Below, piece by piece: positions 46,303 to 55,397 of a DNA stretch of 56,829 nucleotides. Below the pieces are notes generated by a model. The model was not told the DNA's origin and searched no databases. It saw only the letters and a program-made list of their open reading frames with translations. Source of the stretch: Clostridia bacterium (GTDB lineage Bacteria > Bacillota_A > Clostridia > Christensenellales > Aristaeellaceae). The stretch spans positions 1 to 56,829 of the forward strand of contig JAFXMP010000171.1 of NCBI GenBank assembly GCA_017530275.1, read 5' to 3'. A program made the translations under genes and the position numbers. Numbering within the stretch: the first letter of the stretch is position 1; every line of letters begins with the position of its first letter.

Positions 46303-46785
46303 ATGTGCCCCCACTCCATCACCCTCTATAATTACCTGGGAGAAGATCAGGACGGGCATGCGCAGTATAATAGCACGTACTTGGATTGTGTTCATGTCAA
46401 CCTCAAAGAGGGCATCACGTCCACGAACGCGGCGGAAGATGCGACGCATGTTCATATCTTCGATGATCTGGTAATTGCCCTGCCTCCGTCCGGCATCGTC
46501 CTTGACCGCAGCCTGTTCAATCTATCCCCTTACAATCTCCAAAGGGCGTTGAAAACACCGCAAGGAGAAAAGCCATTCGTCCCGTATGACGAATGGAAGG
46601 GGACAACCAATAAGGAGCAGTATTGGACGCTCAATCCGCAGGGAGGAGATTATTTCGCCCTGGGCGATCATCGCCAGAACGGAACAGGTCTTCCGTCCAA
46701 TATCACCACGTACAAGGTCACGAAAATAGCTCGTTTCGATATGGGCAGCCAAAGGATGCACCATTGGAGGATTGAGGCACGATGA
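46303..46785 (+). CDS. Minor structural protein (DUF6751-like stopper)
   Basis: 160 residues from ATG 46303. GTG 46279 or TTG 46288 inside the previous gene are alternative starts, since no clear ribosome binding site precedes 46303. SITLYNYLGEDQDGHAQY, DCVHVNLKEG and HIFDDLVIALP recall DUF6751/head-closure proteins. Overlaps the next gene by four bases. Confidence 0.75.
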   Translation: MCPHSITLYNYLGEDQDGHAQYNSTYLDCVHVNLKEGITSTNAAEDATHVHIFDDLVIALPPSGIVLDRSLFNLSPYNLQRALKTPQGEKPFVPYDEWKGTTNKEQYWTLNPQGGDYFALGDHRQNGTGLPSNITTYKVTKIARFDMGSQRMHHWRIEAR

Positions 46786-47129
46786 AAATTGATGCTCGTT
46801 TGGAAATCAACACGGCCAAAACACTTTCCAGATTCAACCCCAAATACCAGCTTGCTCAAAAGAGGCTGGACAGCGAGGTCGTGCGCTGCTGTTCCCCCTA
46901 TGTCCCTATGCGGGATGGGAATTTGATGCGGTCCGGCATCAATGGAACAAAACTGGGAAGCGGTCAGGTCGTTTGGAATGCGCCGTATGCCAGGCGGCAG
47001 TATTACGGCCTCAATTTTCATTTCTCAACCGACAAGCATCCCCAGGCCTGCGCACAGTGGTTTGAAAAGGCAAAGGCCGTTCACAAAAAAGAATGGCTGG
47101 ATGTAGTCAAGAAAACGATCAAGGGGTGA
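46782..47129 (+). CDS. Minor capsid/tail-joining protein (gp10-like)
   Basis: 115 residues. LAQKRLDSEVVRCCSPYVPMRDGNLMRSG and APYARRQYYGLNF are typical of the Firmicute minor capsid 2/HK97 gp10-like group acting at the head-tail joint. Confidence 0.82.
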   Translation: MKIDARLEINTAKTLSRFNPKYQLAQKRLDSEVVRCCSPYVPMRDGNLMRSGINGTKLGSGQVVWNAPYARRQYYGLNFHFSTDKHPQACAQWFEKAKAVHKKEWLDVVKKTIKG

Positions 47130-47133
47130 GCGC

Positions 47134-47553
47134 ATGAACGATATCACGATTGCGAAGTCCATGTACAAGCATCTCAACACATGGCCTGATAAACCATGCA
47201 AGATCATGCTGGAGATCATGGAAAAATCACCCATTGCGTTTTCTATGGCCTTGCAGCAGCTTTCCGGAACCGTTGTGCTCAAGAAATATGTCAACGGCTC
47301 ATTCACGGGAGCATGGCCCTTCGCGGTCTATGTTCGCCTCTCCGCATCTGATACGGCAAAAAAATTGGATGCGGTGGAAACGCTGGAAAATCTGGATCAA
47401 TGGATGTCCTCTGCGGATCTTCCCGATCTTGGTGAAAACCGCGTTGCGGATCATATCGAAATGACGGCCCTGCCATCCGTCGCAGCCACCTATGAAGATG
47501 GTAGCGTGGATTATCAAGCGCTATTTCAACTCATCTACAAGCAAAAGGAGTGA
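47134..47553 (+). CDS. Tail terminator-like protein (minor capsid 3)
   Basis: 139 residues. FAVYVRLSASDTAKKLDAVETL and ENLDQWMS match the tail-terminator/minor capsid 3 group that stops tail-tube growth. Directly before the major tail protein, as usual. Confidence 0.8.
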   Translation: MNDITIAKSMYKHLNTWPDKPCKIMLEIMEKSPIAFSMALQQLSGTVVLKKYVNGSFTGAWPFAVYVRLSASDTAKKLDAVETLENLDQWMSSADLPDLGENRVADHIEMTALPSVAATYEDGSVDYQALFQLIYKQKE

Positions 47554-47558
47554 AAAAC

Positions 47559-48068
47559 ATGTCCGATCCTACCCCCGCTGTATCCCGCCTCGTAAAACGT
47601 GCGGAATTTCAGTCCTACATGAACGTCGCGGCTTCCGGTTCTACGGCTTCCTATGAGCTCATCGGTGAAGGTTTTACCTCGCTCTCCGAATCCAAGAACC
47701 CCAAGGAATACAGCCGCCAGTATGTTCATGAGATCACGGAGCGCACCGATGTTGTCGGCTATGCGCCCTCTATCGCGTATTCTGTCGATGCGCATACCAA
47801 CAATTCGGTCATCGCGAAGATCATGGCCGTAACCGATCAGGAATTGACCGGCGCCGATGCCCAGGTGGATATCGTGTCTGTCAATGTCTTCGCAGGCTCC
47901 GAAACGTCTGCACCGGCGTTCAAGCGCAAGTACAACATCATCCCGGACAATAAGGGCGACGGCACGGATGCGCTCATCTATACCGGCACCCTTCGCGCCG
48001 CGGGCGATGTTGAGAGCGGCGGCACCTTCAATGTCACCACCAAGACGTATACCGCGCCTTCGCCCTAA
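47559..48068 (+). CDS. Major tail tube protein
   Basis: 169 residues from ATG 47559 with AAAGGAG 8 bases before (GTG 47550 is too close to it). Beta-rich (YELIGEGFTSLSESKNPKEY, QVDIVSVNVF, FNVTTKTYTAP). Position between the terminator-like protein and the tail chaperones supports the tail tube. Confidence 0.88.
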   Translation: MSDPTPAVSRLVKRAEFQSYMNVAASGSTASYELIGEGFTSLSESKNPKEYSRQYVHEITERTDVVGYAPSIAYSVDAHTNNSVIAKIMAVTDQELTGADAQVDIVSVNVFAGSETSAPAFKRKYNIIPDNKGDGTDALIYTGTLRAAGDVESGGTFNVTTKTYTAPSP

Positions 48069-48077
48069 GTTTCACAA

Positions 48078-48102
48078 GGCGGGGAGGCAGCCCCTTCCCG
48101 CC
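48078..48102 (+). other. Intergenic hairpin after tail tube gene
   Basis: GGCGGGGA (48078-48085) with TTCCCGCC (48095-48102), one wobble, without a T-run. Probably stabilises the abundant tail tube mRNA or slows transcription. Confidence 0.5.
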
Positions 48103-48137
48103 TCAATCACAATCTATAATCAGGAGGTTATGAGCAA

Positions 48138-48539
48138 ATGAGCCAGACCGAAAACAGCGTCACCGTATGGAACATCAGTGGCTATTCTTTCGAGATCGAT
48201 CTGCAGGATGCGGATTGCATTGAGCGCTATGAGAAAGCGTTTGAAAAGATGGGCCAGGAGGAAAAAGCTCTCCCGCAGGATGGGAAAGCGTCTAACAGAA
48301 TCCGGGCATACTGCGCCATGTTCCGGCACCTATTCGACAACCTGTTTGGCGAAGGATCGGCAGAAAAAATCTTTGGCGAGCATGATAACGCCAGGGATAT
48401 GACCGCCGTCTATGAGAGTTTTCTGGAATTCGCCTTGCGCCAGCAGGACGAAGTGGTGGCGACGCAAAACCGCATCATGAACCGTTATAGCCTCAACCGG
48501 GCACAGCGGCGAGAAGCGGCGAAAAAAACCAAAAACTAA
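48138..48539 (+). CDS. Tail assembly chaperone (gpG-like)
   Basis: 133 residues, ATG with AGGAGGTTATGAGC before. Helical; ISGYSFEIDLQDADCIERYE, LFGEGSAEKIFGE, and FLEFALRQQDEVV are of the tail chaperone type. Ends in a run GAAAAAAACC and TAA, followed at once and in frame by the ATG of the next gene. Confidence 0.82.
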   Translation: MSQTENSVTVWNISGYSFEIDLQDADCIERYEKAFEKMGQEEKALPQDGKASNRIRAYCAMFRHLFDNLFGEGSAEKIFGEHDNARDMTAVYESFLEFALRQQDEVVATQNRIMNRYSLNRAQRREAAKKTKN

Positions 48540-49151
48540 ATGGACTGCAATCTGCTTATAGATGTTCTGCCGCTGACGATTCCTGTCGGCGGCAGAAATC
48601 TGCATATAGAGACCAATTTCCGGGCGGCCATCCTCTTTGAAATGATGGTGCAGAATGGGGATGTGCCGGATCACGAAAAGGCCCAGTATGCCATTGATCT
48701 CTTTTTCCCGGATGGGTTTCCGAAGCCGGAAAACGAACAGAAGGAAGCCCTGGAGGGCATGCTCTGGTTTTACACCTGCGGCAAATCGGAGCAGGACGAA
48801 AAACAGAGCGCAGGAACGGGAAAAGGCCCTGGCATCCAGAAGCGCATCTATGATTATGACGTGGATGCGCCGCTCATCTATGCCGCGTTTCTTTCTCAAT
48901 ATGGGATCGATCTCCAGGATATCCCGTATCTTCATTGGTGGAAATTCAATGCTCTGTTCCAGGGATTGTCCGAAAACCAGAAAATCGTGGAGATCATGGG
49001 CTATCGGGCGATCAATCTCTCAACGATCAAGAACAAGGCGGAACGGCAGCATTATGCTCAAATGCAGGCCAAATATGCCCTGCCGGATAATCGGTCGACC
49101 CAGGAAAAGGCTGCGGCTGCCGGCGCGTTGTTTGGGGGGATGTTCAGATGA
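48540..49151 (+). CDS. Tail assembly protein (Gp15 family)
   Basis: 203 residues, ATG directly after the TAA of the chaperone and in the same frame. MDCNLLIDVLPLTIPVGG, FRAAILFEMMVQ, and YLHWWKFNALFQGL match Firmicute phage Gp15. It acts with the chaperone on the tape measure protein. Overlaps the next gene by four bases. Confidence 0.85.
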   Translation: MDCNLLIDVLPLTIPVGGRNLHIETNFRAAILFEMMVQNGDVPDHEKAQYAIDLFFPDGFPKPENEQKEALEGMLWFYTCGKSEQDEKQSAGTGKGPGIQKRIYDYDVDAPLIYAAFLSQYGIDLQDIPYLHWWKFNALFQGLSENQKIVEIMGYRAINLSTIKNKAERQHYAQMQAKYALPDNRSTQEKAAAAGALFGGMFR

Positions 49152-49318
49152 CCGTAAAAAAGCCGCCCATTGAAAGGGTGTGGGCCAGATGCCCATATTG
49201 TGGAGCCAAGGTCATATTGTTTGACAATACTGCCCAGTGTAAGGGCGTCTTCTTCAAATGCTCCAGGGGCTGCAAACAAGTATTTGAATTGATTATCGAA
49301 AACGGAAAGCAAAAGTAA
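49148..49318 (+). CDS. Small zinc-ribbon protein (Com-like)
   Basis: 56 residues (MTVKKPPIERVWARCPYCG...ENGKQK). CPYC and CSRGC form a four-cysteine ribbon with a likeness to Mu Com, a translational regulator. It lies immediately before the tape measure gene, where such small ribbons occur in other clostridial phages. Function unproven. Confidence 0.7.
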   Translation: MTVKKPPIERVWARCPYCGAKVILFDNTAQCKGVFFKCSRGCKQVFELIIENGKQK

Positions 49319-49380
49319 AAAACGAAAGCACATTGAGCCATTGAGCCGTGCAGAACACCGAAAAAGGAAGGTGAAATCGC

Positions 49381-52300
49381 ATGGCAGATGGCTCTGTTAT
49401 TATTGATACCCTATTAGATGCGACCGGGCTAAAAACTGGCCTGAACGCATTAAAAAGTGTCTTTTCGTCTTCTGGCATTGCAAAGGCCGGGGAAGTAATC
49501 ACGAAAGCGGCCGCAGGGGTCAGTGCTGCCCTCACGGCAGCAGGCGGCTTTGCCGTCAATGCGGGCATGCAGTTTGATTCATCCATGTCCCAGGTCATGG
49601 CGACGATGGGCCTCACGGGGGATGCGGCTGCCCAGGCGTATGATGTTTTGTCGGAAGCGGCGAAGAACGCAGGGGAAACGACACAGTTTTCTGCAAAGCA
49701 ATCCGCCGATGCCCTCAATTATCTTGCGTTGGCTGGTTATGATGCGGCGACGGCGGCGGATGTTCTTCCGTCTGTCCTCAATCTGGCGGCAGCGGGCGGC
49801 ATGGATTTGGCTTATGCTTCCGACCTGGCGACTGATGCAATGTCCGCCCTGGGGATCGAGGCCAGCAATGCCAACCTCACGCATTTTGGGGATCAGTTGG
49901 CAAAGACGGCCAGCCGATCCAATACGTCTGTATCACAGCTTGGCGAAGCCATCCTCACCGTGGGCGGAACGGCCAAGATCATGGCGGGCGGCACCACGGA
50001 GCTCAACACGGCCCTGGGCGTGCTCGCCAATCGTGGTATCAAGGGTGCGGAGGGCGGCACTCATTTGCGCAATATCCTCTTGGCGCTGTCTGCGCCTACG
50101 GATAAAGCGGCGGAGGAATTGGCAAACCTGGGAATCCAGGTGGAGGATTCTTCCGGCAAGATGCGTCCCCTCAATGATATCTTGGCCGATTTCAATAAAA
50201 AGACGGCCGGTATGTCGGATATTGCCAAGCAGGACTTGCTCAATAAAATCTTCAACAAGACCGACTTGACGGCGGTTCAGGGCTTGCTTGCTGGCCTCGG
50301 GGATGAATGGGACAGCCTGGAAGCGGAGATTGAGCAGGCGGATGGGGCCATGAAGTCCATGGCTGAAACGCAGCTTGATAACCTGGCGGGCGACGTAACC
50401 ATTTTCAAGAGTGCCTTAGAGGGTCTTGGCATTGCCGCGTATGAGGGAGTAAAACAGCCCCTGCGTGAGATCGTTTCGCTTGGCACCGAAATGCTTGGCA
50501 CGCTCACCAAGGCCATGAAGGAAAAGGGCTTCGCCGGTCTGGCGTCGGCCCTTGGCGATGTGCTCGCGCAGGCCGTAGCGAAGATTTCGGAGTACCTTCC
50601 GAAGATTGTCAGCATGGCCGTTTCTGTCATCCAGAGCTTTATATCTGGCATTGTCAAAAATGCGCCCTCTATCGCGTCTGCTTTCGTCAATTCTCTTTCT
50701 TCCATCGCAACGGGCGTCATAAAGGTTTTGCCTTCCATGGTCACGGCGGCGAGTAAGTTGGTTATATCTGCCGCGAAGGGCATCACGGCCAAAATACCGG
50801 AATTGGCGAAAACACTCCGAACGGCCCTCAAAAAGATTGCCAAGCGCGTCGATAAGATCGCGCCGGCCTTCGTGGAAGCTACCAAGCGCCTGCTCACGTC
50901 CATTGGGCAAAGCGTCAAAAAGAACCTGCCAGATATGGTCAAGTCTGCGGCAAGCATCCTCATGACGGAGATTGAATCAGCGCTTGCCATCAAGACGAAA
51001 TTGCTCAAGGTCGGCGGCCAGATCATCCAATCGTTGGGCGATGGTCTCATCAATGCCCTGCCCTCTATCGTTGATCGGCTGCCGCAGATTATCAGCGGGA
51101 TCGTCAATTTCTTTGCCACAAAGTATGAAGTCATTGCCACGGTCGGGTCCAATCTCATTTCTCATCTTTTGGATGCTTTGCCGGACGTTATCCGCAAGAT
51201 TGGAGAAAAGCTCCCGGAGATCATTCAAAATCTGGCCTCAAGGATCGGTAGTTTTGCGCAAACTATCGCCAATGCAGGCGGAAAGTTGTTTTCTGCTCTC
51301 GCCAAAAATCTGCCGCAAATATTCACAACCATCTGGAACGTCATCAAGGGCGTGGATTGGATCGGCCTTGGAAAATCGATCCTCGCATCAATCGTAAATG
51401 GTTTGTTGGGGATCGGTGTAGCCATCTATAATGCGCTCACAGGTGAAAAAGTCGATGCGGAAAAGGTCGATTGGTCCAGCATAGGAACAAAAATATGGGA
51501 TGCAATCGTCGGGGCATTAAGCGGCATCGGCAATTTCATCCTGGGATTGCTCGGAATTCCAACCGGAGAGGATCAGGACAACACCGTAAACGGTTGGAAC
51601 GGCTTCGGAGGAAGGATCCTCGAAGGGATCAAAGGCGCTTTTGATTCAATCACTTCGTTCTTGAGCAATCTGCTCAACCCTCCCGGAGAAGGGGAACAGA
51701 GCGCAATTGGAGGGCTTTGGAAATCTTTCGCCGGCACCGTTGGTGGATTCATCACCGGCGCTTTCGATACGGTCACGGCGTTCCTTGGGAATCTGCTCAA
51801 ACCGCCTGCTGAAAATGAACAAGGCACAATCGCAGGGCTTTGGAGCACATTCTCTGATACGGTCGGAACGGCCATTACAGGCATATTTGATAGTGTCAAG
51901 GCTTTTTTCAACACTTTGTTTAATCCGCCTGCTGAAAACGATCAGGAGCAGCAAAAGAAGGATTGGCAGGGATTTGCCAAAACACTCAAGGACACCATTA
52001 AAACCGGGCTCCAAGGTGCGGCTGAGTTGGTCAGCGGAGTTTTCACGGCCGGTCAGGCAGCTATCGAGGCTTTTCCGTTTGAAAGCACAGGAGAAAAACT
52101 TGGTGTTCTTGCTGGCAAGGTGGCCGGTTTCGCGGCTGATGCTCTGTCTGGAGTATTTGACGCGGGAACCGCGGCAATCGCTGCTTTTCCCTGGGAAGAC
52201 ACAGGGAAAAAACTCGGCGAGCTTGCTGGGAAAATTGCTGGACTTACCATTGATGCAATCAGCGGTGTTTTCGATGCTGGAAGCTCCGCAATAGCCGCTT

Positions 52301-54621
52301 TCCCTTGGGAAGACACCGGAGCAAAAATAGGTGTATTGGCTGACAAGGTGGCGGATTTTGCGCTTTCCTCGTTGTCGGGAGTATTCGATGCTGGCAAGGC
52401 TGCTGTTGATGCGTTCCCTTGGAAAAAAGCAGGCACAGATATTGGTAATTTAGCTGGGAAATTGGAGGGCATTACTGCCACCGCTCTTTCTGGGGTGTTC
52501 ACGGCTGGACAAGCAGCTATCGAGGCTTTTCCTTGGGAGAAAACCGGCACTGATATTGCAAATCTGGCAGGACAGTTGGAAGGAATCACAGCAGACGCTT
52601 TGTCTGGTGCTTTCACAACGGCGTACGAAACAATAAAAAACATCGATTGGAAAGGTCTCGGGAAAACACTTGCCGATGTACCGAATGGATTGACAAAACT
52701 CACCAAGAGAACGCTCACCCATGCTTTCGAGCTTGGGTACCAGGTTATCGATGGGCTCGATTGGAAAGGGCTTGGCGATCTGCTCACAAATGTTCCCAAT
52801 GGGTTAATCAGTGTTACATCCGAAGCGCTTTCTGGAGCGTTCACGACAGCGCATGCCACTATTTCCAGCATCAAATGGGATGAGCTTGGTAAGACGCTTG
52901 CTGCTGTCCCAAACGGCCTTACAAAAGTCACAAGCAGGGCCATGACCAAGGCGTTTGACACCGCCTATAAACTAATTGACAGGTTGGATTGGGACGGCCT
53001 TGCAACGGCCCTGGCGGCTGTGCCAAATGGTCTTATCAGCGTCAGCGCTGATCTTCTGTCGAAACCCTTTGAAATGGCTGCAAGCGCTATCCAGGCGATC
53101 AAATGGGATGAAATAGGAAATACAATTGCAAACGGCCTTAACAGGGCGTGGGGAATTGTATCTGGCCTGGGCGACGTTGCGTTGGGGCTTGGCGAATCCG
53201 TTGTTGGTGCTGGGCAGCAGGGCATTGTCGCCCTCAAAAACTGGATCGCTTCATGGAACAGCGATCAAGGCGCCCAAACCGATGCGGAAAAAGCTGGGGA
53301 AAAGGTCATTGACGATATCAAGACTGGCGTCGAACAGAAGAAGGCCGATCTGGTCAAGGCTGTCCAGGATGCTGCTGACGAAGTAATAAAGGAGATCCAG
53401 GATAAGTTTGACGCCGAGACGATGATCGCCATTGGCAGCACCTTGGTTGATGACATTGCCACAGGAATCAATCAGGGGGTCACGGAAAAAGCCGATGCGG
53501 AGGAATTCGCCGGAAGTGCGCAATTGCTTTTCGATGCCCTGGAATCGGCGCTCTATGATGCGTTCGGTATCAAGGGGACGGGTTTGCTCGGTCTCGGTGA
53601 AGAAGAATCATCCAAGTTTAAGAGCATCGGAGAAAAGGTTGGCAAAGGCGCTATCTCCGGCATCAATTCCGGCGTCAAGGAGAAGGCGAAGGCAGAGGAA
53701 TTCAAGGATTCTGCGGATGCCATGTATGATGCCGCAAAAGATGCGCTTGAAACAGCGGTCGGGCAGGACGGGGCGAATTATGCCTCTATTGGTGGAGATA
53801 TTGTCACTGGTATTTCAAACGCATTAAAAGAAAATGCCACTTCTACCGCTTTCAAAGATTCTGCTGAATCTGTGTACACAGCGGTCAGGGGAGCGCTCCT
53901 TATTGCGGTAAGTGGAATCCAGATCGGAACGGTCAAGGGCCCGGAAAAATTCGCAGACATCGCGCAAGCTATTATCTCTGGGATCAATAGTGGTCTCGAA
54001 TCAATTGCTGGACCGAAGCTATTCTCGGGCGGAAGCGTTGCTGTCTATAATGCGGTCAGCAAAGCCATGCTGGATGTTAGCGGCGGGAGCACAGGATCGA
54101 GATTCAATTATATTGGCACTGCAATCGCCTATGGCATTGCGGTTGGGATCAGGGATCATGCAAGCATTATTTCCATCGTTGCCGTCAATGCGGCAATCGC
54201 TGCCTATAACGCGGTCATTCAGAAGCTGCAAATCCATTCCCCGTCCAAGCTCTTTGCCGGTATTGGTAAAAACACCATGCTTGGCTTTGCCCAGGGCATC
54301 AAGAAAAATTCGGATCAGGTCATCGAATCCGCCGAAGGTGTCGCGGACAGGATGGCAAAGATCGAATTTGCAGAGCGCATGAAGAACGCCGTAAATGAAA
54401 ACGCGCGGCGTCTCTCCGCATCGTTTGGCATGAATGAAAGCGTCCACGACGATCAAAACGACAGCGATCAAATTGATTATACCAAGTTGGCAAAAGCCGT
54501 TTGGGAAGAAGCGCCGGAAATGACCTGGGTCATGAACGAGCAGGTCGTTGGCAGGCTTGTTGAAAAGGCGGTATCCGAAAAACAGGCCGAAAAAATCAGG
54601 AACAAGAACAGGAGGGCGTAA
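49381..54621 (+). CDS. Tail tape measure protein
   Basis: 1746 residues, ATG with GGAAGGTG before. The N-terminal part has the TP901-type tape measure domain (QFDSSMSQVMATMGL, AAKNAGETTQFSAKQSADALNYLALAGYD split over the fold, GIKGAEGGTHLRNIL). Long helical and hydrophobic regions follow. Three 41-residue repeats lie at about 740-860 and ten 38-residue repeats at 886-1265. The end (HSPSKLFAGIGKNTMLGFAQG) is typical of the C-terminal domain. It sets tail length; at about 0.15 nm per residue the tail would be near 260 nm. Confidence 0.96.
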   Translation: MADGSVIIDTLLDATGLKTGLNALKSVFSSSGIAKAGEVITKAAAGVSAALTAAGGFAVNAGMQFDSSMSQVMATMGLTGDAAAQAYDVLSEAAKNAGETTQFSAKQSADALNYLALAGYDAATAADVLPSVLNLAAAGGMDLAYASDLATDAMSALGIEASNANLTHFGDQLAKTASRSNTSVSQLGEAILTVGGTAKIMAGGTTELNTALGVLANRGIKGAEGGTHLRNILLALSAPTDKAAEELANLGIQVEDSSGKMRPLNDILADFNKKTAGMSDIAKQDLLNKIFNKTDLTAVQGLLAGLGDEWDSLEAEIEQADGAMKSMAETQLDNLAGDVTIFKSALEGLGIAAYEGVKQPLREIVSLGTEMLGTLTKAMKEKGFAGLASALGDVLAQAVAKISEYLPKIVSMAVSVIQSFISGIVKNAPSIASAFVNSLSSIATGVIKVLPSMVTAASKLVISAAKGITAKIPELAKTLRTALKKIAKRVDKIAPAFVEATKRLLTSIGQSVKKNLPDMVKSAASILMTEIESALAIKTKLLKVGGQIIQSLGDGLINALPSIVDRLPQIISGIVNFFATKYEVIATVGSNLISHLLDALPDVIRKIGEKLPEIIQNLASRIGSFAQTIANAGGKLFSALAKNLPQIFTTIWNVIKGVDWIGLGKSILASIVNGLLGIGVAIYNALTGEKVDAEKVDWSSIGTKIWDAIVGALSGIGNFILGLLGIPTGEDQDNTVNGWNGFGGRILEGIKGAFDSITSFLSNLLNPPGEGEQSAIGGLWKSFAGTVGGFITGAFDTVTAFLGNLLKPPAENEQGTIAGLWSTFSDTVGTAITGIFDSVKAFFNTLFNPPAENDQEQQKKDWQGFAKTLKDTIKTGLQGAAELVSGVFTAGQAAIEAFPFESTGEKLGVLAGKVAGFAADALSGVFDAGTAAIAAFPWEDTGKKLGELAGKIAGLTIDAISGVFDAGSSAIAAFPWEDTGAKIGVLADKVADFALSSLSGVFDAGKAAVDAFPWKKAGTDIGNLAGKLEGITATALSGVFTAGQAAIEAFPWEKTGTDIANLAGQLEGITADALSGAFTTAYETIKNIDWKGLGKTLADVPNGLTKLTKRTLTHAFELGYQVIDGLDWKGLGDLLTNVPNGLISVTSEALSGAFTTAHATISSIKWDELGKTLAAVPNGLTKVTSRAMTKAFDTAYKLIDRLDWDGLATALAAVPNGLISVSADLLSKPFEMAASAIQAIKWDEIGNTIANGLNRAWGIVSGLGDVALGLGESVVGAGQQGIVALKNWIASWNSDQGAQTDAEKAGEKVIDDIKTGVEQKKADLVKAVQDAADEVIKEIQDKFDAETMIAIGSTLVDDIATGINQGVTEKADAEEFAGSAQLLFDALESALYDAFGIKGTGLLGLGEEESSKFKSIGEKVGKGAISGINSGVKEKAKAEEFKDSADAMYDAAKDALETAVGQDGANYASIGGDIVTGISNALKENATSTAFKDSAESVYTAVRGALLIAVSGIQIGTVKGPEKFADIAQAIISGINSGLESIAGPKLFSGGSVAVYNAVSKAMLDVSGGSTGSRFNYIGTAIAYGIAVGIRDHASIISIVAVNAAIAAYNAVIQKLQIHSPSKLFAGIGKNTMLGFAQGIKKNSDQVIESAEGVADRMAKIEFAERMKNAVNENARRLSASFGMNESVHDDQNDSDQIDYTKLAKAVWEEAPEMTWVMNEQVVGRLVEKAVSEKQAEKIRNKNRRA
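52036..53175 (+). repeat. Ten tandem 114-bp repeats in the tape measure gene
   Basis: Residues 886-1265 read as ten units of 38 residues. Units 1-5 share GVFxAGxAAIxAFPW and units 6-9 share the AFxxxYxxIxxxxWxxL pattern and VPNGL. An aromatic residue recurs at the same two places in each unit. Units 1-5 and 6-9 form two subfamilies, suggesting two rounds of duplication. Confidence 0.85.
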
Positions 54622-54623
54622 AG

Positions 54624-55397
54624 ATGGGGCTTTTTAATCTTTCAAGGTTCAATCTGGTAAGCGGCGATGTATCGCCAACGAATCAGCCCGTCCTGTTCGG
54701 GGAAAAGGCCATCGGGGACGCCGTGCCCCGTTCCAATGTCTTGGCGGTGCGAATTGGAGCGCCGAAGATCGAAACGACGGCGATCACACCCGGAATCAGC
54801 TCTGGCCTTATGTTCTCCAGGAACCGGCATAGCTCCAGGACAATCGAAATTGAAATCGAGCTGCCGTTGGAACGCGAAACATATCCGGAGAATATGCGTA
54901 AGGCCAGAGCCTGGGCCATAAGCAGCGAGCCTCAAAAGCTGGTGCTCTCTGCGTATAAGGGTCGATATATCTATGCCACATGCACAGGGCTCAATGAATT
55001 CGATCAAAAGGAATGGTGGGAACCGGTCGTTGTCACGTTCGAATGCTGGGATCCATATTTCGTATCAGCGAATCCGAGCAGCGCAGCGGTAGGCGCATCG
55101 TTCACCATTGAAGGGGATAAAGCGCCGGATGCGCAGATCATTTATAATCTGGCGTCCGGCGAATCCCTGGTAAACCCGCAATGGACGTTCGATGGCGGCA
55201 AGTATATCAAGCTCAATACCACCGTCACAGGCGGGGAAATCAAGATCGATCTCAAAACGCAATGCGTATCCAGGAATGATGTATCGCTCATGCAATACCT
55301 GGTCTTGGGCAGCCGTTTCCCGGAATTGGAGCCGGGCACGCACATCATCACGGGTCCGTCTGGAGGCACCATATCATGGCATGAGAGGTGGCTGTAA
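54624..55397 (+). CDS. Distal tail protein (Dit)
   Basis: 257 residues, ATG with AGGAGGGCG before. MGLFNLSRFNLVSGDVSP, then a galectin-like core with SRTIEIEIELPLERETYPEN and EWWEPVVVTFECWDPYF, and a C-terminal LGSRFPELEPGTHIITGPSG typical of the Dit family. Forms the hub between tail tube and tail-tip protein encoded next. Confidence 0.9.
   Translation: MGLFNLSRFNLVSGDVSPTNQPVLFGEKAIGDAVPRSNVLAVRIGAPKIETTAITPGISSGLMFSRNRHSSRTIEIEIELPLERETYPENMRKARAWAISSEPQKLVLSAYKGRYIYATCTGLNEFDQKEWWEPVVVTFECWDPYFVSANPSSAAVGASFTIEGDKAPDAQIIYNLASGESLVNPQWTFDGGKYIKLNTTVTGGEIKIDLKTQCVSRNDVSLMQYLVLGSRFPELEPGTHIITGPSGGTISWHERWL

Noticed and set aside
48510..48540. A-rich heptamer as a minus-one frameshift site between tail chaperone genes
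   Set aside because: The two genes are already in the same frame, so a single minus-one shift would not join them.
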